Positions 28,601-33,840 of a DNA stretch of 64,000 bases are shown here, in pieces. Origin of the DNA: Sipunculus nudus (taxonomy: Eukaryota > Annelida > Sipuncula > Golfingiida > Sipunculidae). The stretch covers positions 67,534,056 to 67,598,055 of the forward strand of contig CM049310.1 of assembly GCA_026874595.1 (NCBI GenBank). The letters are read 5' to 3'. The notes under the pieces were generated by a model that saw only the letters and a list, made by a program, of their open reading frames with translations, ran no database searches and had not been told where the DNA came from. The first letter of the stretch is position 1, and each line of letters opens with the position of its first letter. The position numbers and the translations under genes are program-made.

Positions 28601-31600
28601 TACAAATGTAGCCCTTTGATAGCTCTGTAACATACACAAAAATGGTGGCGCCACCTGTAACCATGTTTGCACAGTGTCCATCTGTTCATCTGCCGTGGCC
28701 TAAAATCACTCATTTCTCTGTAGTGGTTTGACATAACTGCCTAAAATTTAGCAGGTTGATACATCATGGATAGCTTTCTTGATTTTATGACAGGTGGTGC
28801 CACCTACATTCTAGTTAACGCTGCACACATCCAAGCTCATATCTCAGGAACCATTTGACCAATTGGGCCAAAATTGTGCATGTGTTTAGATCTCACATAG
28901 GTCTTTATCATACACAAAACTGGAGGGGTCACCTGCAAAGATTTTTGCACAGTGTTTGTCTGTTTGTCCTCCATGGGCAAAAATCGCTCATATACATGTA
29001 GTGTTGTCTTTTCTGCCTAAAATTTTGCAGGTGTATACAACTTGGACAGCTTTCTGGATTTGTGGTAGGTGGCACAACCTACATACACATTTAGGCTGCA
29101 GACATCCATGCTAATATGCAACATACCTCACTCTATTTCCCCTTGCCACTCAATCCATGCCACACTTCACCCGTTCCACTCTGATTTTGGTGGATACATG
29201 TAGTCACTTGTCGGTTACCCGTATTCTAGTTTTTAATGTTTACACATTTTTTCTCTATTTTTGAGATATATAAATACAGACTAAATCTTGGCCTGTTGGT
29301 TAATCTGTTTGATGCTTCAGTTGAATGGGTATATACTACCATTCTGATGATAAAGTTTCCTGTTGCAAATCTCTTCCCTGTCAGCTGAGCGTCATGACCC
29401 ATGGGTCACTTGTTTTAAGAAACTGTTAAGCTGATTGGTTTGAACTTTACAAGAATTGTTCAATGGTATTGTTCTGTCAGTTTTTTAAGAATAGATTGGG
29501 GAAATGCAGCTTTAAAAAAGCAGTGTAGCCTATTGAAAAAGGCGTTCAGTGTTTGAAAACAGATTTGGCAGCATTGCAAGTTTCAACATGCCAAGTCAAG
29601 AAGTCAATCAGTGCACCCAGGTGGGGTCCAGACATCATGGCAACTGACCTGGCTCTGCCTGGTGTCCAGATACAGTCTAGACGATGTGTCTAGACATATT
29701 GTCTAGACATCTATAACCTGCCAACTGTGTCAGATTTTACAATAGGTCAAGTTACGCTCTGTATCTATAATTAAATTTTTCGCACACTGCCAACCATTTC
29801 AGATTTGCCAACAGGTCAAGTTTCAGTCTGTAAGAGCCAGTGGTAAGTTTCAGTCTGTAAGAGCCAGTGGTGCGGTTACATGTGGCACATTAGGTACCCT
29901 TGACCTGGGGGAAAGCTGAGCCTCCATTGCCAGGATGCATGAATAGGTGTGACTCAATACCAAGGCCAAAGAGGAACTTGTTGTGTTGTGTATATCCATG
30001 ACATATTTCAGCAGAGATGTTTGTACATATACATGTCACATATGTACTTGAAAAGTACCGGTCCAGCATGGAAGCATTACACCTGATGTATATCCTATTG
30101 CACAGGTTCTCATTAGGCCTGTAGGCCTTGTTAAATTGTTTTGAAAAGTTCTGAACACCCCCATGTTCACTAGAATTTTAGAGGCGACTGGAGATTTCTT
30201 GGAGAATCCAGACCAAAGGTGATTAAAAACCACATAATTATAGGACTGACTCTGCTATATATAGGCAATACTTGATTCTAGTGACTTAATAATATAGTTA
30301 AACTGTAATCGAAATGTATGTCTATAAACATCAACCATAAAATTACTGCTCTGATAATGGCATCTAGCTAACCTTGACTATTTCATTACAATTATAATAC
30401 CCATGCAGTCAATTAAAACCCCACCCCTGTTAACCTGGTGAGTTACAGGCCCAGGTCACTGCAGGTGTCATAAGGTTATGCCTTGGATCTGAACATAGGC
30501 TACTGTTTGGAAAAGGATATGGGCCACAATATTATATGAATATTGTTATCACAAATAGTTAAATGTAGAAAATAAAGATAAAGCACACACACCAATATAT
30601 ATATATATAGAAAAAGCTTAAAAACCTTTAAAAATCTTCTTCTCCAAAACTGTCCAGCCAAATTGTCCAATATTTCACAGAAATGATCCCTGGAACAATA
30701 TTCTTTCTCAAGTTTGTTCAAATGGTTCCAGTTCTGAGAAATTTGGCCGAGTTACAGGAGGTTGAACTTTGTCATCTGTCCAAAAAGAGCACACTAAAAT
30801 TAAATCTCAGAAACGACTAGAGCTATCATCAGCATGGATGTCTGCAGCTGAAATATTCTCAGAGTTTTGGGGTATGTTAGGGAACCCCAGAAATAATGCA
30901 AAATACACACAATTGCCAGATGCCTCAGGAAAGGCTGGTTGGATTGTCTTCAAATTTTGTGTGCTTTTGGGTCTTGATGAACTTAAGCTAATTTGCATGA
31001 ACGATGATGCCACCTACATTATCTCATTCAGTTGCCTGTGCAAGGACATATTGTCATCATGTCAGTTGGCTGAGCATCATGATCCATGGGTCACTTGTTA
31101 TATTTTGATTCCAACTATGTCATATTAATCAAATACCCTGACTTATACAGATAATATAAAAACATAGTTGCTGTATACATTTGATATTTAAAACCAGTTG
31201 ATCATATAAACACAGTTATTGTAAACAACAATGACCTATTACCTTCACCTTTTGCCATGAAAATCAGTTGGATTCTTTCTTGTATTATTGTATTACAAAT
31301 ATGCACATTTTGAATTATCACCTTGAAACCAATGTGTGAATTATTCTTAGCACCAGCAGCAAAATCTAAACTTTAAGATGTCTTCTAAAATTCCTGTTTT
31401 CATAGTAAATCATGTAAAAAAAATATTAAAGAGGCCTAATCACCTATAAAGCATGTTGAGTTAACACAAAAAATGGCTTCATCCCTTAAAAATAAACCTG
31501 TACCTGCCAAAATATTGTCTTGACAACGTTTGTTTACTCCTGTAAGCAAGTGTTAAAACAGTGGACTGGGCATGATCACATGTGTCAACATACACAGCAT

Positions 31601-33840
31601 GTGGGGCTGTGGGCATTGCGGAGCCTGAACATGTGTCAGTCAGGACATACCCTGACTGACTTGGCCCAAAAAATGTAATACATGTTCCCACTGGCTGAAA
31701 CGCTGTGTGTTTGCTGCTCACAATCTGATCTCTAGTCACGCGGCCTTGTTATGGTAAACACACACGTGTGGACTGTGTTTACCAACACGCAGAGCCATAA
31801 CAAGGTGTTTAACTGCCATATTTTGGGTACTGAGAGTGTGCTGGCGTGATTTGCCGAGAAACTATTGTATGAAGCATATTTGAACTGATAGTGTGAAAAA
31901 AAGGGCATGATATTGCGCCTGATTATGTCCCTCTGACAATGAATTAATTCCCTACCGACCTACTCTAAAATTTTCACCACTGTAATCAGAAACAAAGAAC
32001 TTTTTTTAGGCCTTATCTGCAATCTATCAGAGCCACAACTTTCAACACTGTCAACAGTAGCGGGGTAAGAAACAATCAGGCCAGTTTTGGAATTCCTCAC
32101 TTGGGTAAAGTTGTTTTGACAGTAGTTTGTGTGCCATGGATGATTTCCCCACATAAGAAGTCCAACGACCCTTACAGTCCCCAGTAATAGCATTATGTGC
32201 CATCTATCAATGGTATCAAACAGTGTCAACAAAATGGTGAGCTCATACATATTTCATTTTGCATATTATCAATTAAAGGTATGCATGAAGTTTTTTTTAA
32301 TTTAAAGCAAATAAAATCAAACTTTATGTCATCATATTGAAATTAAACCAGCAGTGTTCATTTAATTAAAATCATTGATCATAGCTCAATATTGACTGAT
32401 GTTTCAGCGGCTTTTCAACTTTCCAAAAGTTCAGTGCAGCAGGAAAATAGTTGGAAATTATGCTTCAATGTATATAATGCACCAAGATGTTTGATTTGAT
32501 TTTATAAAGAAAAAAATGTGGATTGTCTTTGGTGAAAAAACATACCACACATTTAGATGTTACATACCTTACAGGTAGACAATATGCAGAGATACATACC
32601 TTACAGGTAGACAGTGTGCAGAGATACATACCTTACAGTTAGACTGCATACATGCAGAGTTACTGGTAAATACCTTACAGGGGGACAGTATGTAAAGTTA
32701 CATACCTCACAGGTAGACAGTATGCATAGTTGCATACCTCACAGGTAGACAGTATGCAGAGATACATACCTTGCAGGTAGAGAGTATGCAGAGATACATA
32801 CCTTACAGGTAGACAGTATGCAGAGATACATACCTTACAGGTAGACAGTATGCAGAGATACATACCTTACAGGTAGACAGAATGCAGAAATACATACCTT
32901 ACAGGTTGACAGTATGGAGATACACACCTTACAGTTACACAGTATGCAGATATACATACCTTACAGGTACACAGTATGCAGAGATACATACTTTACAGGT
33001 AGACAGTATGCAGAGATACATACCTCACAGGTAGACAGTATGCAGAGATACATACCTTGCAGGTAGAGAGTATGCAGAGATACATACCTTACAGGTAGAC
33101 AGTATGCAGAGATACATACCTTGCAGGTAGAGAGTATGCAGAGATACATACCTTGCAGGTAGACAGTATGCAGAGATACATACCTTACAGGTAGACAGTA
33201 TGCAGAGATACATACCTTACAGGTAGACAGTATGCAGAGATACATACCTTACAGGTAGACAGTATGCAGAGATACATACCTTACAGGTAGACAGTATGCA
33301 GAGATACATACCTTACAGGTAATCAGTGTGCATGGATACATACCTTACAGGTAGATAGTGTGCATGGATACATACCTTACAGGTAGATAGTGTGCATGGA
33401 TACATACCTTACAGGTAGATAGTGTGCAAAGAATGTATGAATGGCAAAAGGAAGGTGTCATGTTCATCACAGAAGATATTTGTGATCTTATATTTCAGAG
33501 AATTTGGCAAGCAATGCTGATGACTTCAGAGTGAAAGCTAGAGGCTTAAAAAAACACATGTGGTGGAAAGAATGCCGTGTAAGTATATTTTTGGATTATT
33601 TGAAATCATTTTAAAGATGATTAGTGCCTGCTTTCAAACTGTTAAGCAATCTGGATTTTATCCAACAAGAAACCTTGAGTGTTTTACTTAACAGAAATGG
33701 ACAAATTTCTTTCACATTTTTATGTGCATAGATAAGGGCCAGAGGATGTATGTAAATATAGATATTTCTATTTATTTCAGATGCGGTTGTTAATTGCTGT
33801 CGTTGTCATTGTGATTTTACTCATCATCATTGGTTTGTAA
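1625..33840 (+). CDS. VAMP4: VAMP4-like R-SNARE, six coding exons (1625-1681, 14979-15025, 20502-20567, 21307-21407, 33499-33578, 33781-33840)
   Basis: Joining the six exons gives 411 nt, 136 residues plus stop, with GT-AG at every junction and matching phases (0, 2, 2, 1, 0). Residues 1-5 are MPPKF; 22-23 a dileucine followed by an acidic stretch ending SDEEDFFLRG; about 58-117 an R-SNARE helix with VLDRGERL, whose R79 fits the zero-layer arginine; then HMWWKECR and a hydrophobic anchor from 120. Vertebrate VAMP4 has the same order and is about 141 residues. Family knowledge: VAMP4 is a tail-anchored v-SNARE of the trans-Golgi network and endosomes that pairs with syntaxin 6, syntaxin 16 and Vti1a; the dileucine and acidic cluster drive its Golgi retrieval. 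The gene spans over 32 kb because of repeat-filled introns. The anchor is only about 17 residues before the stop, which may mean a further exon is used. Orthology is by pattern recognition, not a search. Confidence 0.93.
1931..2895 (+). repeat. Probable 5' LTR of the gypsy-like element
   Basis: The segment starts TGTCAC (1931) and ends GTGACA (2895), short inverted termini typical of LTRs, and a primer-binding-like sequence follows 5 nt later. With no 3' LTR in the window, the ends cannot be confirmed by comparison. A second TGGCGAGCGT at 2817-2826 leaves an alternative 3' end about 80 bp earlier. Confidence 0.62.
2901..2918 (+). other. Primer binding site for minus-strand DNA synthesis
   Basis: TGGCGAGCGTGCCAGGAT lies 5 nt after the LTR. 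Its reverse complement parses as a tRNA 3' end: two T-loop bases, a 5-nt T-stem strand, a 7-nt acceptor strand, a discriminator G, and CCA. The tRNA identity was not assigned. Confidence 0.6.
2919..3606 (+). other. Leader between primer binding site and Gag
   Basis: About 690 nt with no convincing coding content. A run of CCGTCCGTCCGT-type sequence lies near 3418-3460, resembling the tract near the start of families A and C, and is followed by TATAAG. Splice or packaging signals could not be identified. Confidence 0.5.
3607..4690 (+). pseudogene. Gag polyprotein of the gypsy-like element, frameshifted
   Basis: The ATG at 3607 lies in a good context (ACCATGG). An N-terminal charged coiled-coil-like stretch (about residues 25-75, rich in E and R) precedes a capsid-like region containing FPKIQLPPFDE. 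The frame closes at 4000-4002. The capsid continues in another frame (SEALDYDKLK onward), so a small indel lies near 3985-4000. A CCHC zinc knuckle, CYLCNELGHKAREC, lies around 4469-4510. The second frame ends at 4690 because of a 100-bp tandem duplication. Gag packages element RNA into particles; this copy cannot do so intact. Confidence 0.85.
4584..4783 (+). repeat. 100-bp tandem duplication at the Gag-Pol junction
   Basis: The segment starting GGACTAATTTTAGCC at 4584 recurs at 4684 with few differences, an exact 100-bp offset. As 100 is not divisible by 3, the duplication shifts the frame and creates the stop at 4688-4690. Subtracting 100 from the downstream ORF start puts it in the same frame as the second part of Gag. 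Confidence 0.85.
4731..6695 (+). CDS. Protease and integrase segment of Pol
   Basis: The open frame is 654 residues. LRDSGCSSAGI (near residues 54-64) carries the D-S-G of a retropepsin-type protease. The integrase follows: an HHCC zinc finger (GHQGIDKTH, then CKSCPIC), and a DDE catalytic core with the aspartates in MDLVGP and LTDMGTQF and the glutamate in NGMVERFNG. A C-terminal portion follows, with DKVLLLLP and VQWKGPYTIV typical of gypsy integrase tails. Integrase inserts the cDNA into host DNA. The frame ends with TGA at 6693 and the same frame continues as reverse transcriptase. The first in-frame ATG lies within the duplicated segment, so the native protein probably began in Gag. Confidence 0.92.
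   Translation: MSMAVVEAERETVGAVKLEVESPSQSLGFAAQTEGGNSLPVCEGLVNGKSPRVLRDSGCSSAGIGESYVEPNQFTGHQVECRLFDGAVRQFPTARINVDCAYFVGTIEAMVVGDAVCDLALGNVAGARDPYNLDPTWKSEWSSGIVCDGVESQKEVSSAVETRSAAHEKQIPTRSLNVASPVADVSPAEFLKAQEEDQSLAPYWRLAREARNDSPFRIEDRYLVRVVSDKRGDQDGSRVVVPQTLRYDVMRMGHKAVMAGHQGIDKTHNHVRTQFFWKGMYNDIAEFCKSCPICQKTIPKGKVPGATLGQMPLTDEPWRRISMDLVGPIHLASERGHRYILTVMDYATRYPEAVALKNIDSVSVADALVDIYARIGVRSEVLTDMGTQFTSDLMREVSRVLSVKQLTTTPYHPMCNGMVERFNGTLKLMLKRMCEEIPRDWDRYLSAVLFAYRERPHESTGFSPFELLYGRIVRGPMLILRDLWTKRNTSVETKTMYQYVLDLQDKLSDTCALAREALNKSANRHKLLYDRGRYTRRFEAGDKVLLLLPTERNKLMVQWKGPYTIVNRVGDLDYRIKIGDKVKTFHMNMLKRYHPRNEPQHILAAVAKGAPDSIHDPDGVDGETEPPVFGELNPEGIDEDAHMSLPSYARRQTE
6696..7010 (+). pseudogene. N-terminal fragment of reverse transcriptase
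   Basis: In the same frame as the integrase, after a TGA, the translation carries the familiar start of a Ty3/gypsy reverse transcriptase: RRQYGDVF-like leader text (QYGDVFTDVP), TRPYRVPFELRE, GIIEQSDSSYASPCILLRKP and DGKTRFVIDYR. The similarity stops at about 7010, before the palm motifs with the catalytic YxDD. The following ORF tail belongs to repeat family C. Confidence 0.88.
7788..7857. repeat. Cluster of TCTAGA palindromes
   Basis: GTCTAGAC-type palindromes occur five times within 70 bp, separated by ACAATGT or ACAGTGT. A shorter related cluster lies at 29670-29712 in another family C copy. The segment can fold into several alternative hairpins. Confidence 0.75.
7931..9006 (+). mobile_element. 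Family B element, 5'-truncated, with ~288-bp tandem units
   Basis: Units of about 285-290 bp repeat around 8110, 8400 and 8690. Each carries two GGTGGCGCCACC-like boxes plus CATATCTCGGGAAC and TTTTGCAGGTTTATAC. The 3' end is ACCCATATTCTAGT (CTAG at 9002-9005). The 5' hairpin of intact copies is missing. ORFs across the units on either strand are by-products of the repeat. Confidence 0.75.
10204..11358 (+). mobile_element. Family D element: 5' hairpin, tandem units, 3' hairpin plus CTAGT
   Basis: It starts with a hairpin (TATGCCC 10204-10210 with GGGCATA 10230-10236, inner GCCAC with GTGGC) followed by GTCC/TTCCGTC repeats. It then has roughly 180-bp units with CTGCAGATATTGGCCTGA. Its 3' end is a hairpin TGTGTCG/CGACACA (11336-11352) followed by CTAGT. 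Flanking family H sequence resumes directly, with the junction inside a T-run. It has no ORF, so it is non-autonomous. Confidence 0.75.
12004..13032 (+). mobile_element. Family B element, 3'-truncated
   Basis: It starts with the hairpin GTATCTGCCAAAACAAAG and its complement, then a GC-rich GTTCCGCCGCTGCC tract, and about three 285-bp units with GGTGGCGCCACC boxes. The sequence passes into family H at GGCTGCAAATCGTAACC near 13033 without the usual CTAGT end. Confidence 0.7.
14078..14225 (+). repeat. 45-bp tandem repeat, about three copies
   Basis: The unit starts TGATAGAAATCTTCAGG and ends TCTGACAGTTAC. Because 45 is divisible by 3 it creates a 78-codon repetitive ORF, which is not a gene. 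Confidence 0.8.
14239..14887 (+). mobile_element. Short family H element with an inserted MITE-like segment
   Basis: It opens with GCTCAGCTCACTGAAAGTCA, then TCTGAGCTATAGT and pyrimidine-rich GTCTGTCTATCCGTCTG. A 16-17 nt C-run lies at 14461-14476. It ends TCATGACCCATGGGTCAT then TTGTT at 14887. Its middle (about 14577-14776) is foreign, ending AGGTGATTGGGCCCCTTT, and matches the inverse of 31428-31640. Confidence 0.7.
14979..15025 (+). CDS. VAMP4: VAMP4 exon 2: dileucine and acidic sorting signal
   Basis: 47 nt between an acceptor (TTCTACCACAG) and donor GTAATT, phase 0 in and phase 2 out. It encodes AALLDSNSDEEDFFL plus two bases of an arginine codon. The LL followed by SDEED is the VAMP4 trans-Golgi sorting signature. 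It is too short for any ORF scan and was found by reading for the family motif. Confidence 0.92.
15026..15620 (+). other. Intron 2 start, no recognised repeats
   Basis: AT-rich sequence with no homology to the other repeats noted here. The 74-codon ORF at 15363-15587 shows no family features. Confidence 0.4.
15624..15898 (+). repeat. ~270-bp interspersed element (inverse copy at 63298-63573)
   Basis: It runs from TTAAGGTGGTACGTTGCAA to GATAGGTGATTGCGCCCCTT. The segment at 63298-63573 is recognisably its reverse complement (CCAATCACCTATCTGG at one end, ACCACCTTAGG at the other). The terminal GGTGATTGNGCCCCTTTA is shared with the insert ending at 14776. Confidence 0.65.
15900..16970. other. 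AT-rich intron 2 sequence, nothing supported
   Basis: No gene signature. A degenerate family A/H terminus (GTGACCCATGGGGCCTTAG) is visible near 16480-16500. Confidence 0.4.
16975..17910 (+). pseudogene. Non-LTR retrotransposon (LINE) reverse transcriptase relic
   Basis: Several plus-strand frames carry pieces of a LINE reverse transcriptase in the right order. FFSDDVAVIAH (about 17063-17095) is the catalytic FxDD block. TVYKAFFLTTLLYCYESWT (17398-17455) is the later region usually reading KLxVYRAxVLxxLLYGxExWT. Then come HILGLHWEDR and a tail with CGHDCQEHVCLLSHKGRA, matching the C-terminal zinc-finger-like motif of such elements. Stops and frameshifts lie throughout. The 126-codon ORF at 17230-17610 is part of this relic. 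Confidence 0.85.
18347..18712. repeat. ~42-bp minisatellite, eight to nine copies
   Basis: The unit contains TTAGTGTCCTGGCCCACTG, then AACTGGCTGTCCTTTAACAC. Copies vary by substitutions and a few indels. It lies in intron 2 of VAMP4. Confidence 0.85.
18713..19075. other. Intron 2 spacer
   Basis: No coding or repeat signature recognised. Confidence 0.35.
19076..19825 (-). mobile_element. Minus-strand hairpin element with ~150-bp tandem units (family G)
   Basis: Read on the minus strand it begins with a hairpin (TATCCCCTCGCAAC, GAA, GTTGTGAAAGGGATA, about 19780-19816) followed by GTCTGTCCGTCGATCTGTCC. Three plus-strand units with CAAGCTTTTTCAAGAAGTGG lie near 19321, 19453 and 19599, each followed by TGACCTCAAAATC. 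A second hairpin-like end lies at 19090-19130. The layout matches families B, D and E. Confidence 0.7.
19830..20165. other. Intron 2 sequence without recognised features
   Basis: Nothing coding is seen. A CCATGGTGCCCATGG near-palindrome is present at about 19963-19978. Confidence 0.35.
20168..20495. repeat. 55-bp minisatellite abutting VAMP4 exon 3
   Basis: Six units contain CATATTAAACTTAATATCAG and end GTATCCTGATTGTCC. The variants ACAGTATCC and ATGGTATCC alternate strictly from unit to unit, so the array is built of about 109-bp dimers. The last unit stops some 15 nt before the exon 3 boundary. The antisense 120-codon ORF (20226-20588) is an artefact. Confidence 0.88.
20502..20567 (+). CDS. 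VAMP4: VAMP4 exon 3: linker between sorting signal and SNARE helix
   Basis: 66 nt flanked by CTTTTTTGCAG and GTAATG, phase 2 in and phase 2 out, so it is a frame-neutral cassette. It encodes 21 residues starting GPNANPRKLLGQDGS, so the protein reads FFLRGP across the junction as in vertebrate VAMP4. The sequence is otherwise weakly conserved. A 55-bp minisatellite ends about 15 nt upstream of the acceptor. Skipping this exon would keep the frame and shorten the linker by 22 residues. Confidence 0.82.
21307..21407 (+). CDS. VAMP4: VAMP4 exon 4: N-terminal half of the R-SNARE motif
   Basis: 101 nt between CATATTTCAG and GTAAGT, phase 2 in and phase 1 out. It encodes a heptad-repeat helix beginning LQGQVDEVVDVMQTNIGKVL, then DRGERLEDLQDKS. 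The arginine of LDRGERL is the R-SNARE zero-layer residue. A 44-bp minisatellite starts roughly 25 nt after the donor. Confidence 0.95.
21432..22932. repeat. 44-bp minisatellite with higher-order repeats
   Basis: About 34 units contain ACAGCCTTATACTGTATAC and CAAACTGTGGGTTCACAAT. A distinctive series (CCAATTAAC unit, AAAAAAACAG unit, GTTAACAG unit, GTACTAAGC unit, short CAATGGCC unit) recurs with its marker at 21701, 22182 and 22619. This gives higher-order periods of 481 and 437 bp, about 11 and 10 units. All three plus frames are mostly stop-free, giving overlapping ORFs of 65-168 codons that are not genes. It starts about 25 nt after the donor of VAMP4 exon 4. Confidence 0.92.
22933..23530. 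other. Intron 4 sequence without recognised features
   Basis: No coding or repeat signature was recognised over about 600 bp. Confidence 0.35.
23535..23860 (+). repeat. Family H fragment
   Basis: It starts AAGCTCAGGTGACTTAAAG, moves straight into H unit text (ACTAGACCTAGAATCTTC), and ends with CTGGTGGCGCCACCTGG before family C starts. Confidence 0.65.
24667..28012 (+). mobile_element. Family A element, copy 1
   Basis: The 5' hairpin is AGCTCAG (24669-24675) with CTGAGCT (24691-24697), followed by a (GTCCGTCC)n tract. The 3' end is CAGCTGAGCGTCGTGACCC then ATAGGTCCCTTGTT (28012). It is near-identical to copy 2 (43318-45930) apart from a 706-bp insert at 25919-26624. There is no transposase or helicase reading frame. 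Small ORFs shared by both copies reflect recent duplication. Confidence 0.8.
25919..26624 (+). mobile_element. Solo-LTR-like insertion inside family A copy 1
   Basis: It is absent from copy 2, where ATTAGTACCTTAAATT is continuous near 44568. Here the insert is flanked by the target duplication GTAC (25915-25918, 26625-26628). It has inverted ends TATCACCA and TGGTGATA. Inside are TATAAATA (26300-26307) and AATAAA (26527-26532), the arrangement of an LTR with promoter and polyadenylation signal. A GA-rich tract lies at 26340-26450. Confidence 0.7.
28051..29230 (+). mobile_element. Family B element, complete
   Basis: The 5' hairpin GTATCTGCCAAAAC with GTTTTGCGGATAC (28051-28080) is followed by a GCCGCCGCC-rich tract, about three 285-bp units with GGTGGCGCCACC boxes, and the 3' end GTTACCCGTATTCTAGT (29230). 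Family H sequence lies on both sides and the junctions fall in a T-run, with no clear target duplication. Confidence 0.78.
29231..29413 (+). repeat. 3' end of a family H element
   Basis: Resumes after the B insertion with TTTTCTCTATTTTTGAGAT and ends CAGCTGAGCGTCATGACCC then ATGGGTCACTTGTT. Confidence 0.7.
30134..30600. other. Intron 4 sequence, nothing supported
   Basis: No coding or repeat family recognised; a short (TA)n lies at 30595-30608. Confidence 0.35.
30608..31100 (+). repeat. Family C fragment joined to a family H 3' end
   Basis: 30608-30840 matches C text (AAAAACCTTTAAAAATCTTC, GAAATGATCCCTGGAACAAT). 30841-31100 matches the end of the H array at 13800-14063 and finishes CATGATCCATGGGTCAC then TTGTT. 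Confidence 0.65.
31101..31425. other. Intron 4 AT-rich spacer
   Basis: No supported feature. Confidence 0.35.
31428..31905 (-). mobile_element. MITE-like element, minus orientation, with a hairpin
   Basis: It starts TTAAAGAGGCCTAATCACCT and runs in reverse complement to the insert at 14577-14776 (shared ACCTGCCAAAATATTG and GTTTACTCCTGTAAGC). A strong inverted repeat, CCTTGTTATGG (31743-31753) with CCATAACAAGG (31794-31804), lies inside. A partial direct copy is at 54060-54190. The other terminus is uncertain. Confidence 0.55.
31910..32555. other. Intron 4 sequence without recognised features
   Basis: AT-rich; no gene or repeat supported. Confidence 0.35.
32560..33430. repeat. 32-bp minisatellite upstream of VAMP4 exon 5
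   Basis: About 27 units of the form ACATACCTTACAGGTAGACA then GTATGCAGAGAT. The last units change to GTGTGCATGGAT. Each unit carries CTTACAG followed by GTAG, like a fused acceptor and donor; on the minus strand it carries AAGGTATGT, a donor consensus. The array ends about 65 nt before exon 5. Minus-strand ORFs of 62-94 codons are artefacts. Confidence 0.9.
33499..33578 (+). CDS. VAMP4: VAMP4 exon 5: C-terminal SNARE helix and WW juxtamembrane motif
   Basis: 80 nt between TTATATTTCAG and GTAAGT, phase 1 in and phase 0 out. It completes a glutamate codon and encodes the second half of the SNARE motif, ending in KKHMWWKECR. Paired tryptophans followed by basic residues just before the membrane are typical of brevins; VAMP4 has MWWRGCK here. 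A 32-bp minisatellite ends about 65 nt upstream. Confidence 0.94.
33781..33840 (+). CDS. VAMP4: VAMP4 exon 6: membrane anchor and stop
   Basis: The exon follows a strong acceptor (TTTATTTCAG, 33780) after a 202-bp intron. It encodes MRLLIAVVVIVILLIIIGL and then TAA at 33838-33840. The hydrophobic run is short for a brevin anchor and lacks the luminal tail present in vertebrate VAMP4. A possible donor GTAAAC sits at 33837, overlapping the last codon and stop. Using it would give a 56-nt exon that splices in frame to 34276. Confidence 0.9.
   Translation: MRLLIAVVVIVILLIIIGL

Larger units (their letters stand above)
23861..30133 (+). mobile_element. Family C element split by nested A, H and B elements
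   Basis: The left part (GCGAACCTGTGAGCTTATGC to about 24666) and the right part (29414, AACTGTTAAGCTGATTGG, to the terminal AGGCCTGTAGGCCTTGTT at about 30133) are in the same order as in the C copy at 7011-9181. Between them sit A (24667-28012), an H fragment, B (28051-29230) and the H terminus (29413). Confidence 0.65.

Noticed and set aside
32675-33245. Minus-strand ORFs rich in YLCILSTCK
   Set aside because: Translation of the 32-bp minisatellite only.
8041-33430. CRISPR array
   Set aside because: Direct repeats here are tandem without unique spacers, in an animal-type intron context.
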